From assembly GCA_030681645.1 (NCBI GenBank), contig JAUXRX010000015.1, positions 248,001-312,000 of the forward strand: DNA of 64,000 nucleotides, given 5' to 3'. Below the pieces are notes generated by a model that ran no database searches, was not told the origin of the DNA, and saw nothing but the letters and a program-made list of their open reading frames with translations. The position numbers and the translations under genes are program-made. Within the stretch, counting starts at the first letter, position 1; each line of letters opens with the position of its first letter. The DNA is from Archangium sp. GTDB lineage: Bacteria; Myxococcota; Myxococcia; Myxococcales; Myxococcaceae. This document shows, one piece after another, positions 7,901 to 17,519 of the stretch.

Positions 7901-10572
7901 AGCACCGCGTAGACGCGGCCATCGACGTGGACGTGGCCCGTCGCCTGATCGCCGAGCCCGTCGCGCAGGCCCGCCAGCACGGTGAAGCGCGCCTCGGTGA
8001 GCCGGCACTCGAGCGCGAGGCCCGACGGCAGCTTGAACTCGGCCTCGGGAAGGGCGGACAGCCGGCGCCTTGCATCGAGCGCCACCAGCACCCCGGTCGG
8101 ATCTTCCGGCGCGAGGCCCAGCACCTCGCCCAGCGCCGCGGCCAGGGCAGGCCGCGCCACCAGCACCTCGAAGCCGTCGGGCAGCGGCCGTGGCTCGCCG
8201 ATGACGTAGAAGTGGCGCTCGCGCGTCACCCATTCCTTCAGCTGGAGCAGCGAGCGCCGGCCCTGGGCGCAGTCGAAGAGCGGCGCATTCGCCACGGCGC
8301 GGGTGACGTCGTCGAGCTTCGAGGGATCGAGCGGGGTCAGCTCCTTCTTGAGGAAGGCGACGAGGAAGAGCTCGGCGCCGGGCGTCCACTCGCCGGGCGG
8401 CACCGCGGCGAGCGCCACGGCGAGCCGGCGCTGCGCGTCGTGCACCGCGGCCGACACCGCCTTGAACGCGCCGTCGCGGGTCACGGCCGTCCACCGGGCG
8501 TTGGGCGAGAGGGCCTCGCAGTCCACCGAGGCCACGGCGCAGTGGTAGCGCGCCGAGAGCTCGGTGGTCTCGAGCAGCAGGCCCGCCTTGAGCAGGGACA
8601 GCTCGAGCCGGGTGCCAGCCGAGCGGGGCACGCCCACCTCGCCCGAGAGGCCCTCACCTTCGACCTGCACCTTCGCCACCACGCCGACCACGTTGGCCGG
8701 GCGCCGGGGGCCGGCGAGCCTGCGCCTCACGTCTTCTTCGTCGCGCAGCTGGGTGGTGACGTCTTCGAGGCGTTTGGGGCCCAGCCTCTTGAGCACGTCG
8801 CGCAACGCGGGCGAGAGCACCAGCACCCGCCCGCCGTCGAGCAGGCCCTGGGGCACGCGGAAGTTCACGAAGCGCCAGCGGGCCTCGCCCTGCAGCACCT
8901 GGAGCGCGACGTGGGTGCCGTCGAGGCAGGGGAAGAGCGGGGCCGCGAGCAACGCCTCGGGCAGCTCGCCCTGCGCGCTGTCACGCAAGGTCACCAGGCG
9001 GGTGAGGAGATCGAGCGCGTGCGGGAGCGCCTCGGGCTTCGGCAGCGCGTCGCACACCGCCTTCGTCGCCGCGACCTCGACGTACTTGAGCACCAGGCCC
9101 AGCAGCTTCGAGGCGCCGTTCTCGGTGAAGAAGGTGTCGCCGAGCGGCCGGCCCCAGTCGACCACGGCGCGCAGCCGCAGCGGCGCCAGGGCGGTGAGCT
9201 CGCCGGCTTCCATCAACCGGCCCTTGTGCAGCACGCGCACGAAGGCGCCGTTGCCGCCCGCCTCGAAGCCCACCTCGCCGGTGACGGCGGTGGCCTCGAT
9301 CTTCGCGGTCGCCACCCACGCGCGCGAGGGGAGCGTGGGCGACTCGGACTCCATCTGCTCGTGGCGTTGGCGGTTGATCGCCACCTGTTCCTTCTGCTTC
9401 ACCAGCTCTTCGACGTCGATGCGCTTGCCGGGCGGGAGCAGCTTCGTGAACGAGAGATCGCCGGAGAGCAGCACGGTCGGCGCCGGGTACGAGCCCTTCG
9501 GCCAGGGGCGCTTCGCGACGTAGACGCGCGCGTGCTCGCGGGCGGCCCCGGCCAGCTCATCGAGTGACGCGAGCTCACCCGCGGGCCCGGCGATCAGCGG
9601 CAGCTGGTGCAGGACCTTCTTCGCCTGATCGTCGAGCGTCTCCTCGTCGAGCAACTGCGCGATGAAGGCCCGCCGCCAGAGGTCGTCTTCGGCGAGGTCC
9701 TTGCCCAGCGAGCCGAGCAGCTCGCGGGACGCCTTCCGCAGCGCGACGAGGGCAGACTGCAGCGTCTGGTCGTCATCGACCACGTCGGAGCCCGAGGCGT
9801 TGCGGCGCAGCCCATCGGCGCGCAGCCAGCCGTTGAGCTGCAAGCCGGGCAACTTCATGCCGCGCGACGCCACCACCACGCCCGCGACGTCGAGCTCCAG
9901 CTCCGAGCCGCGCAGCGGCGGGCCGGGGGGCAGGAAGAGTTCCATGCGCCAACCCTCGCCCTGCAACACCCTCGTGGCGGACTGGCGGGGCGCCTGCGTG
10001 GGCAGGCTCTTGCCGTTGAGGGTGAGCTTCCCGGGGAAGTGGTGGGCACGCTCGGTGACGGCGCGTGCCTCGGGCGAGCCGCGGAAGAACGCCGAGGTGA
10101 CGCGCCAGCCGAAGGCCTTGCGCAGGTGGAACTGCGTGCCCCTGCCCTTCTCTTCGACCAGCTCGACCTCGTCGCCTTCGAGGGAGAGCGTGAGGCCTCC
10201 GCTGTGGACCTTCACGAAGCGGGCGCCCACGCCGAGCGCGCCGGCGGCGCCGAGGGCGAGCAGGCGGGTGCGCTTCTCGTCGGGCGTCTTGCCCGCGTTG
10301 AGGGCCTGCTCGAGCAGGTGCTTCATCAGCTCGGGCGGGAAGGGCTCGCCGTCGAACACCACCTCGACGTCGTCGGCGTCGGTGCGCACGGCCACGGTCT
10401 TCGCGCCCGAGAGCGCGGCCGCGCGGAGCACCTCGAGCACCCAGTGCGAGGGCTCGGCGAAGCGGAAGTCGCGCAGGCGCTGCAGCGCACGGGCGGAGTC
10501 GATGCGAATGCGCCCTTCGCTGACCTTCTCGCCGCCGCTCCGTAGCGAGGTCTCGAGGTCTTTCGCGCTCAT
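4975..10572 (-). CDS. Giant HSP90-like repeat protein (1865 aa)
   Basis: Residues 1 to about 210 have the layout of a GHKL/HSP90 ATP-binding domain (SHWVLEVLRAAALSGAKTVAV, then LGAAGALGVGARFVKVHSGG). The N-box Asn and the Asp-x-Gly motif are replaced, so ATP binding is doubtful. The rest is seven units of about 220 residues. Each has a beta-rich segment ending in a motif like VDSxxLxPxxxWTxxxRDxxFKAL (near residues 220, 428, 640, 873, 1071, 1298 and 1536). Each also has a later motif like PLFxCxDGxxxxLxxL (near 322, 542, 760, 970, 1197, 1409 and 1655). The first motif resembles the HSP90 middle-domain segment VDSEDLPLNISRE; this homology is inferred by eye. The gene lies 58 bp downstream of the intact HSP90-like gene on the same strand. 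I see no signal peptide or membrane segment. Confidence 0.85.
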   Translation of the reverse strand: MSAKDLETSLRSGGEKVSEGRIRIDSARALQRLRDFRFAEPSHWVLEVLRAAALSGAKTVAVRTDADDVEVVFDGEPFPPELMKHLLEQALNAGKTPDEKRTRLLALGAAGALGVGARFVKVHSGGLTLSLEGDEVELVEEKGRGTQFHLRKAFGWRVTSAFFRGSPEARAVTERAHHFPGKLTLNGKSLPTQAPRQSATRVLQGEGWRMELFLPPGPPLRGSELELDVAGVVVASRGMKLPGLQLNGWLRADGLRRNASGSDVVDDDQTLQSALVALRKASRELLGSLGKDLAEDDLWRRAFIAQLLDEETLDDQAKKVLHQLPLIAGPAGELASLDELAGAAREHARVYVAKRPWPKGSYPAPTVLLSGDLSFTKLLPPGKRIDVEELVKQKEQVAINRQRHEQMESESPTLPSRAWVATAKIEATAVTGEVGFEAGGNGAFVRVLHKGRLMEAGELTALAPLRLRAVVDWGRPLGDTFFTENGASKLLGLVLKYVEVAATKAVCDALPKPEALPHALDLLTRLVTLRDSAQGELPEALLAAPLFPCLDGTHVALQVLQGEARWRFVNFRVPQGLLDGGRVLVLSPALRDVLKRLGPKRLEDVTTQLRDEEDVRRRLAGPRRPANVVGVVAKVQVEGEGLSGEVGVPRSAGTRLELSLLKAGLLLETTELSARYHCAVASVDCEALSPNARWTAVTRDGAFKAVSAAVHDAQRRLAVALAAVPPGEWTPGAELFLVAFLKKELTPLDPSKLDDVTRAVANAPLFDCAQGRRSLLQLKEWVTRERHFYVIGEPRPLPDGFEVLVARPALAAALGEVLGLAPEDPTGVLVALDARRRLSALPEAEFKLPSGLALECRLTEARFTVLAGLRDGLGDQATGHVHVDGRVYAVLMVPCALPLAVLIDAPGLEPNAARELTGPQREEVGKLVERAMQAVLRRALERGDEDSRRASLLALGRGLDRALPEKDAAALRARELFPCTDGLARSLEDLDPDAPQFVSTSMEGELPNRRPIIVANDALLRLALRRWPRAEDVGSQLAMQLAALRRRETLSAYAEVVSNAGSPWRQRFSERGLSGEVVVTGTGAGRLELFIDKKPVCVVEGALPAPLAGAIDSPRFTPTPGFTGVVEDEHFKEAVEVMKVAGERLAAQLVVAPRRPDLEPVLVQLAFWVAASMAWHWKGKKRAKGKKKNEGLPAAHALLAEPLLRATDGSALPVQRLVSLHRNEGAVEVAKQGGRFLEPGRKAWWPRPDEERWAAPLGLTLRDVTAELQLADSIRQRPRFEEVRSPLAGTWREPVHGPSLLGEVALGEAPDGKLVIEVLHERMLLETWSSDHPVGGVARVDSAALTPDEKWTSAKRDASFKALVSATEAAVERLLVRRLVLPDERGFRAWAGVAVRWRSGQAGPLAALVPALELFTDLSGRPLSVGAVLDLATRKGKVPVSRALGGVLVSAPELRHAPERRIQGTQRSGEPAAEATRETVLLDSSETRSMLSTLGLQFDDVSGELKRARDLQQALTARRLASLTWKGECLVKVPVSTGPLTGELALATDSRQAGVMLARDGISIAPLEDSWPGVVGVIDVKDLSVNDDWTVAQPTRVQRSLIRAQVERLFVALAEAAPGFSDREREVAAHWALRFLCDSGVETGAHLDRLTGAAHEVADAPLFLTVEGERVNLRSVAAEVSSRERVAVLARSAGVPEGAVTCVLATSSFDAPWLSALEDVLGKPKIWRVTELEAWRSAVREADPQEGTPELQGLRFLRREVRLLRAGALGHLTPDDLEDVKLSRAGGKTPLRYDRKRKLALLDPEHPDIARTLKEAQQRPERVWVLIAALFGLVNRELDHVTDAHEAQLVMALAGHLASNPKLLA

Positions 10573-10578
10573 GGAACT

Positions 10579-10620
10579 CCCTCTCCCTGCGCAGCGGGGA
10601 GAGGGCCGGGGTGAGGGGCC
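10579..10620. repeat. REP-like repeat forming a gene leader
   Basis: This is a copy of the CCCTCTCCCTGCGCAGCGGG-type repeat. It fills the gap between the 520-residue HSP90-like gene and the giant gene. Read on the minus strand it ends in GGGAGAGGGAG, 6 bases before the ATG of the giant gene. The repeat therefore appears to supply that gene's ribosome-binding site. Confidence 0.85.
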
Positions 10621-10630
10621 ACCATGTCCC

Positions 10631-12193
10631 TCACGTGAGCGCCCACCGGGTGAGCGCGGCGTCGCGCGACGCGTCGAGCCTGCTGGCCTTCACCAGCACC
10701 AGCCGCGCCATCAACACCGCGGCCAGTCGCGGCGCGCGTGAGAACAGGGGCACCGCCTTCGCGATCGCCTCGTGCTCGAGGTTGAAGCAGAGCAACGACG
10801 GCGCGCGCCGCACGAAGGGGGAACCCTTCGCCACCTCGTCCGGCACGGGGCGGGACAACGCGTCGAGCAACACGAAGGGCAGCTTCGCCGCCGCGCCACG
10901 CACCTGGGACACCTCGACCTGGCTCACCGCCGCGCCCGCTTCCTTGAGCAACGAGACCAGCGCGCCGCTGAACTCCGGGGGCGTGGGCACGTCGGGCGGC
11001 GCGGCGTAGGTGAACTGTTCATCGGCGACCACGGTGCGCTTGACCTTGAGCACCTGGGCGATGGCGGTGGCGAGCTCGTTGCCCCACTCGAGGTCGAGCA
11101 CCGGCCACTTTGCGGCGATGAGCCGATCGACCAGCGGCGTGCGCGCTGAGGACAAGGTGAGGAACCCCGCCTCGCTCGCGTTCTTCGCCAACGCCTCGTG
11201 CGACACGCTGCCGCCGCCACACAGCCGGTAGCTGAGTTGCTTCGGCTTGAGCCGGGTGTGCGCGTAGAGAAACAGGGTCTCGAAGTCGGCGGCGCCCTGC
11301 TTCCGCTCGGCGGCGGCGCGCAGCTCGGTGGGCAACTGCTGCCGCAGCTTGCCGGCGACGAGGTCCCGGGCGAGCGACATGGCGCGGGAGAAGTGGCGAT
11401 CGCGCCGCACGTTGTCGCGGGTGAGGGTGTGCTCGAGGTAGCGCGAGACGATCTTCATGGTGACGCCCGGCTCGAGCGGCTCGGTGGTCTCCAGCAGCGT
11501 CAGGCCCCGGTTGTACATGCCGGTGACCGGCGGCTCGGTGCGGGCCGGGCCGGCGATGATGTGCGTGCCGTCTTCCACGTGCTCGACCTGGAACGGCGCG
11601 TCGACGGTGAGCGGCTCGCGCACCGGCGAGGGCGTGGGGGGCGCGCTGCCATCGGACCCGCCGGCACAGAACGTGACGTCGACGTCGGAATGACGGCACC
11701 AGCGGGACAGCGACGCCTTCGACTTCTCCACGAAGTGGTCGTAGTCCTGCGGGCCCATCTCTTTGTGCAGGGTGACGCGGGTGCCCTCGAGCGGCTCGGG
11801 GAGCTTGAGCAGGTCCCAGGTGGTGTCGGCGCGGAAGAGCACCCGCCAGAACTCGCCGTCGCGCCCGGTGTCGACGGTCACCACGTCGGGCTTGCAGGCG
11901 AAGATGCTGACGAAGCCGATGCCGAACTTGCCGATCTTGGTGAGGTCGTTTTCCTTGGTCGAGCGGAACTTGGTGACGAGGTAGTTCTCGATCACGTCGC
12001 GGTTCATGCCCTCGCCCCAGTCGCACACCGAGACCAGCAGCAGCCCCTGCTTCGGCGCGGGGCGGTACGAGAGCGACACCTCGATGCGCGTGGAGCCCGC
12101 GTCGATGCTGTTCTGAATGAGCTCGCGGTAGAACGCGAAGGGGTCGGTGAACTGGTGGACGAGCTCTTCGACGATGCCGCCGGGGGAGTTCAC
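10631..12193 (-). CDS. HSP90-like GHKL ATPase
   Basis: The 520-residue protein has an intact GHKL nucleotide-binding domain. Its N-box is ELIQNSIDAG (residues 24-33, Asn28), its G1 box is DWGEGM (58-63) and its G2 box is GKFGIGF (88-94). The lid region between them contains LVTKFRSTKENDL, as in HtpG. Residues about 235-285 carry a motif (GLTLLETTEPLEPG, then YLEHTLTRDNVRRDRHF) matching both the HSP90 middle domain and the units of the giant downstream protein. The protein is shorter than HtpG (about 620 residues), and I see no HSP90-type dimer ending. It likely hydrolyses ATP and works with the giant partner as a chaperone-like or signalling complex. That partnership is inferred from shared motifs and adjacency. 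The gene diverges from the zinc-ribbon genes. Confidence 0.85.
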   Translation of the reverse strand: MNSPGGIVEELVHQFTDPFAFYRELIQNSIDAGSTRIEVSLSYRPAPKQGLLLVSVCDWGEGMNRDVIENYLVTKFRSTKENDLTKIGKFGIGFVSIFACKPDVVTVDTGRDGEFWRVLFRADTTWDLLKLPEPLEGTRVTLHKEMGPQDYDHFVEKSKASLSRWCRHSDVDVTFCAGGSDGSAPPTPSPVREPLTVDAPFQVEHVEDGTHIIAGPARTEPPVTGMYNRGLTLLETTEPLEPGVTMKIVSRYLEHTLTRDNVRRDRHFSRAMSLARDLVAGKLRQQLPTELRAAAERKQGAADFETLFLYAHTRLKPKQLSYRLCGGGSVSHEALAKNASEAGFLTLSSARTPLVDRLIAAKWPVLDLEWGNELATAIAQVLKVKRTVVADEQFTYAAPPDVPTPPEFSGALVSLLKEAGAAVSQVEVSQVRGAAAKLPFVLLDALSRPVPDEVAKGSPFVRRAPSLLCFNLEHEAIAKAVPLFSRAPRLAAVLMARLVLVKASRLDASRDAALTRWALT

Positions 12194-12246
12194 GGCTGCG
12201 CATCAAACACCAGCTTCACCCCCCGGGCAGCGCCTTCTGCGGGGCC

Positions 12247-13239
12247 GTGGCGAACTCGTTGACATCGGGCCAGCTGCTGACGAGCCTCCTCGTTCACGTG
12301 ACGACCGCCGCTGCCATCCGCGCCGAGGGAGACGACGCGACCATCGAGTGCGAGGCGTGCCGGGCGGTGCTGACGTTGCCGGGCGCCGAGCGCGCGCAGG
12401 TGTGCCCCTATTGCGCCAGCCCCAACGTCGTGGCCTCGCACGGCGGCGGCTCGCAGCCGGTGTTCTGCATCCCCCATGCGGAAGGCGCGACGCTCGCCAC
12501 GCGCTCGCTGGCGGCGTGGCAGAAGGGGCTGGGCTTCTTCCGCCACCCCGGGGTGCGCAAGGCGAAGCTCGAGCAGTTCCGCGGCGTGTACCTCCCGGCG
12601 GTGCTGTACGGCGCGGTGGCGCGCACGAGCTACTCGGCGAGCATCGGCGAGGAGTACTGGGTCACGAAGACGCGCACCGTGATCGTCAACGGCAAGTCGC
12701 AGACCCGCACCGAGCGCGTGAAGGAGCACGAATGGGTCCCGCTCTCGGGCCAGTTCGATTCCTACGCCACCGACATCATCGTCAGCGCCAGCGCCGGTCT
12801 GCCGAACGAAGAGCTGGAGGCCATCGAGCCGTTCGATCTCCGCGGGCTGCGCCGCTACGCGCCTGGCCTGGTGGCGGGCTGGGCGGTGGAGGCGCCGACC
12901 CGCGCCACGCACGCGTGCATCTCGCTCGCGCACGGTGAGTTCACCAACTCCATCGGCGGGCGGCTGTCGGGCTTCATGCCCGGCGACACGCACCAGAACC
13001 TGCAGCACACCAGCACCGTCGAGCAGGAGAGCGCGGAGCCGCTGCTGGTGCCGCTGTGGGTGCTGGCGCTCAAGTACGACGAGAAGAAGCCCGCGCTGCG
13101 CGTGCTGGTGAACGGCCAGACCGGAAAGACGTGGGCGAAGGTGCCGTGGTCGTGGCCACGCATCGTCATCACGGTGGGTCTCGCGCTGGCGCTCATCGCC
13201 GCCGTCGTGCTGTTCGTGAAGTACGGGCAGGGTGGGTGA
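12247..13239 (+). CDS. Zinc-ribbon protein with C-terminal membrane anchor
   Basis: The 330-residue product has a zinc ribbon near residues 34-57 (CEACRAVLTLPG, then CPYCASPNV: four Cys as two CxxC knuckles). A large soluble domain of unknown fold (residues about 65-300) follows, then one hydrophobic helix near the end (IVITVGLALALIAAVVLFV). The bulk of the protein probably faces the cytoplasm with a tail anchor. It starts at GTG 12247, divergent from the HSP90-like gene with only 53 bp between them, and overlaps the next gene by 8 bp. The next gene encodes a clear paralog. Function is unknown; the context suggests a link to the HSP90-like pair. Confidence 0.78.
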   Translation: MANSLTSGQLLTSLLVHVTTAAAIRAEGDDATIECEACRAVLTLPGAERAQVCPYCASPNVVASHGGGSQPVFCIPHAEGATLATRSLAAWQKGLGFFRHPGVRKAKLEQFRGVYLPAVLYGAVARTSYSASIGEEYWVTKTRTVIVNGKSQTRTERVKEHEWVPLSGQFDSYATDIIVSASAGLPNEELEAIEPFDLRGLRRYAPGLVAGWAVEAPTRATHACISLAHGEFTNSIGGRLSGFMPGDTHQNLQHTSTVEQESAEPLLVPLWVLALKYDEKKPALRVLVNGQTGKTWAKVPWSWPRIVITVGLALALIAAVVLFVKYGQGG

Positions 13240-14185
13240 CGGGGTGCGGTGCGCGCGCTGCCAGACGATGCTGGAGGACGGCGACATCCGCTGTCCGGTG
13301 TGTGGGCTCGCCGTGCCGCGCGCCGACGCCGGGCAGCAGGCGAAGCGCCAGGTGTTGCGCTGCGCCGACTGCAACGCGGCGCTGGCGTACTCCGCGCAGC
13401 ACCAGAACCCGGCGTGCGGCTTCTGCGGCGCGGTGATGCACGTCGAGGTGCCCGTCGACCCCATCGAGCAGCCCGAGGCGCGGGTCGCGATGTCGGTGAA
13501 CAGGGACGTGGCGAAGCAGTCGCTCAAGCAGTGGCTGGGCACGCGCGGGTTCTTCCGGCCGGCCAACCTCGCCGCGGACTCCACCGTCGACGCGGTGCAC
13601 CCGCTGTGGTGGGCCGCGTGGGTGTGCGACGTCGACGCGCGCGTGAGCTGGACGGCCGATTCCGACGCAGGGCACCGGCGCAGCGACTGGGCCCCGCACT
13701 CCGGGCAGACCACGATGAAGCGGAAGAACCTGCTCGTCTCGGCCTCGCGCGGCCTGACGAAGGAAGAGACCCGCGCGCTCACCCCGCACTACGACCTCGC
13801 TTCGCTGGAAGCGCTCCCGGAAGGCTCGCAGGAAGTGGAGCAGTTCGACGCCCAGCGCTCGGCGGCGCGCCGGCTGGTGGCCGAGGCCATCGAGGCCGAA
13901 GCGGTGGCCGAGGTGAAGAATGGGCACGTGCCCGGGTCGCGGTCCCGCAAGGTGAGCGCGCACCCGATGATGGTGGGGCTCACCACGCGCCGGCTCGCGC
14001 TCCCGGCGTGGGTGGTGGTCTACCGGTTCGACGGCAAGCCCTTCCGTGCGGTGGTGCACGGCCAGAACGCCTCGGTGGTGGTGGGCTCGAGCCCGCTGTC
14101 GGTGTGGAAGGTGCTCGCGGTGGTGTTGGGCGTCACCGCGGCGCTCGGCCTCATCGTCGCGCTGGTCCTGCTCTTCAACCGGTAG
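13232..14185 (+). CDS. Double zinc-ribbon, membrane-anchored paralog
   Basis: This 317-residue protein shares its layout with the preceding gene product. It has two Cys4 ribbons at the N-terminus (CARCQTMLEDGDIRCPVCG at residues 7-25 and CADCNAALAYSAQHQNPACGFCG near 44-66), then a soluble middle, then a C-terminal membrane helix (VWKVLAVVLGVTAALGLIVALVLLF). The segment KQWLGTRGFFRPAN matches AWQKGLGFFRHPG in its neighbour, and both have a (V/A)LVNGQTG or VVHGQNAS-like stretch just before the helix. Its start lies inside the end of the upstream gene, so the two are translationally coupled. It ends directly against the convergent ABC-F gene. Confidence 0.78.
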   Translation: MGDGVRCARCQTMLEDGDIRCPVCGLAVPRADAGQQAKRQVLRCADCNAALAYSAQHQNPACGFCGAVMHVEVPVDPIEQPEARVAMSVNRDVAKQSLKQWLGTRGFFRPANLAADSTVDAVHPLWWAAWVCDVDARVSWTADSDAGHRRSDWAPHSGQTTMKRKNLLVSASRGLTKEETRALTPHYDLASLEALPEGSQEVEQFDAQRSAARRLVAEAIEAEAVAEVKNGHVPGSRSRKVSAHPMMVGLTTRRLALPAWVVVYRFDGKPFRAVVHGQNASVVVGSSPLSVWKVLAVVLGVTAALGLIVALVLLFNR

Positions 14186-15880
<1,695 letters not shown>

Positions 15881-15903
15881 CGGCGGGCCTGTACCTCACC
15901 CGG

Positions 15904-16629
15904 TCACCCCGCGAGCTTCTTTCTCGCGGCGTTCACCAGTTGATCGCGCGCCCCGCCCTTGGCGATCTGCTTCAGGTCGCTCATCGGCACCTTCTCGAGC
16001 ATGCGCATGGCCAGCGGCATGGGCGTCTTGGGGTTTCTCACCAGCGACGCGGCCACGGTGGGGTTGCCGCCCCATTCCCGGTGCTCGGCGATCATCTTGA
16101 GCGCGTCGGGAGAGACCATCGGCGACTTCGCCGCCGCCTGGATCTCGTCGAGCCCGATGCGCGGGTTCTTGAGCACGAAGATGTGCAGCGACTTGTTGGT
16201 GTCGCGGAACAGCGCGGCACGCTCGTCGCGACCGCCGGTGAGCGCCAGCTGCATCTTCTCGTTCACCGTCATCTTCTTGAGGCGCTCGGACAGCGGGCCA
16301 GGCGGGCCCTTCTCTTCCTCTTCTTCTGCCACTTCAGCCACGGCGTCGATGAACGGCGGCGGGGTGCCGAGCGTCGCCAGCTCCGGGGGAACGCCGCTGG
16401 CGAACATCACCGCGACTCCGACCCCGGGCACCACGGCGGCGACCCGCGCGGCCACCTCGGCCGACGACCCGCCGGTGACGCTCACCGAGAGCGACACCTC
16501 GGCCCCGGCCTGCACTCCCACCAGCGCCGCGCCGCGCACGAGCAGACCCCCGCGGGAGATCTCCGAGGTGAAGGTGGCGAGATAGTCCTCGGGGGAAGCC
16601 CAGGTCATCTGCAGGGGGAGCGCAGCCAT
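15904..16629 (-). CDS. PilZ-like protein with helical-repeat C-terminus
   Basis: From ATG 16629 the product has 241 residues. Residues about 1-95 look like a PilZ-type beta barrel: YLATFTSEISRGGLLVRG, then GAEVSLSVSV, then a final strand GVGVAVMFASG. The Arg-rich c-di-GMP-binding motif is not obvious. After an acidic linker (AEEEEEKGPPGP), residues about 120-235 form short helical repeats (VLKNPRIGLDEIQAAAKSP, VSPDALKMIAEH, LVRNPKTPMPLAMRMLEKVP) of a kind seen in other myxobacterial PilZ-like proteins. It is probably a cytoplasmic signalling adaptor. It lies 23 bp downstream of the ABC-F gene's start on the same strand and diverges from the hydroxylase gene. Confidence 0.7.
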   Translation of the reverse strand: MAALPLQMTWASPEDYLATFTSEISRGGLLVRGAALVGVQAGAEVSLSVSVTGGSSAEVAARVAAVVPGVGVAVMFASGVPPELATLGTPPPFIDAVAEVAEEEEEKGPPGPLSERLKKMTVNEKMQLALTGGRDERAALFRDTNKSLHIFVLKNPRIGLDEIQAAAKSPMVSPDALKMIAEHREWGGNPTVAASLVRNPKTPMPLAMRMLEKVPMSDLKQIAKGGARDQLVNAARKKLAG

Positions 16630-16678
16630 GGGGCGGAGGGTAACGGGTTCGGCTTCGGGGCGCGGCTTGATCTGGATC

Positions 16679-17377
16679 ATGGATATGGATCAAGCCGGCG
16701 TGGCACGTCGCGCCCCCATGAAGACCTTCGTTCGCAACCAGCGCGGCCGCATGTTCGAGAGCAACTTCCTCGAGTTCTTCTCGAAGGTGCACCCCGCAGC
16801 GCCGTTCGTGCTCTGGGTGCCGATCGCCATCGCGCTGCCGACCTGGGCGCTGATGACCGGCGTGTCCACCCTGCCCGCGCTGTTGGTGATGGCGCCGCTC
16901 GGGTTCATCACCTGGCAGGTGACCGAGTACTTCGTGCACAAGAAGGCGTTCCACTGGATGGGCGTCGGCCCCATCAGCCGGCGCTTCCACGAGATCGTCC
17001 ACGGCTTCCACCACCAGTTCCCCGACGATCCTCAGCGGCTGGTGATGCCGCTGGCGGTGAGCATCTCGTTGGCGGCCGTGGTGGGCGGGCTCCTGTGGCC
17101 GATCGGCCGGCCCGCGCTCACCGTGCCCTGGTTCACCGGCTTCCTCGCGGGCTACCTCTTTTACGACTTCATGCACTGGTCAACGCACTTCCGGAAGCCG
17201 CTGACGAGCTGGGAGAAGACGATGCGCGCGCACCACATGTCGCATCACTTCGCTGACATCGACACGAACTTCGGGATCAGTCATCGCTGGGTCGATCGCT
17301 TCATGGGCAGCCTGAAGACGCGCACGTCGGTCGAGCAGAGCCGCGACGACAACGGCAGCATCACGCCGGCCAGCTGA
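16679..17377 (+). CDS. Fatty acid hydroxylase / sterol desaturase family protein
   Basis: The product has about 232 residues from ATG 16679; ATG 16718 (MKTFVRNQRGRMF) is an equally plausible start, and neither has a strong ribosome-binding site. Three or four membrane helices surround the His motifs of the non-haem di-iron hydroxylase family: HEIVHGFHHQFPDD, then HWSTH, then HHMSHH. The overall pattern matches fatty acid 2-hydroxylases (FA2H-like), which hydroxylate the acyl chain of sphingolipids or related lipids in the membrane. A GT21 glycosyltransferase and a second hydroxylase lie elsewhere in the window, so sphingolipid-type lipids are possible in this organism. Confidence 0.85.
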   Translation: MDMDQAGVARRAPMKTFVRNQRGRMFESNFLEFFSKVHPAAPFVLWVPIAIALPTWALMTGVSTLPALLVMAPLGFITWQVTEYFVHKKAFHWMGVGPISRRFHEIVHGFHHQFPDDPQRLVMPLAVSISLAAVVGGLLWPIGRPALTVPWFTGFLAGYLFYDFMHWSTHFRKPLTSWEKTMRAHHMSHHFADIDTNFGISHRWVDRFMGSLKTRTSVEQSRDDNGSITPAS

Positions 17378-17427
17378 CCGACCCCTGAGCGCGGTCCTCT
17401 CCTGCATCGAGGGGCGTGCTGAGTGAT

Positions 17428-17478
17428 GGGCTTCGTCCGTGCTCGTCGCGCGCTTGCCTCTCGACCTCAGGCGAGGAT
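17428..17478 (-). repeat. Left copy of inverted repeat flanking MarR remnant
   Basis: This 51-bp sequence, read on the minus strand, matches 18190-18240 on the plus strand at about 85-90%. The shared core is GAGAGGCAAGC followed by CGCGACGAGCACGGACGA. The two copies are inverted and enclose about 711 bp with the broken MarR gene and the double palindrome. Confidence 0.75.
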
Positions 17479-17519
17479 CCTCACGTGAACAGGTGGGGGC
17501 AGGGTCGCTCTCCCCCATC

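Noticed and set aside
4792..9567. Open frame of 1591 codons on the plus strand opposite the giant gene
   Set aside because: Its translation is Arg/His/Gly/Ala-rich with no domain motif, typical of the reverse frame of a GC-rich gene. The minus-strand frame has clear repeats and ATPase-like motifs.
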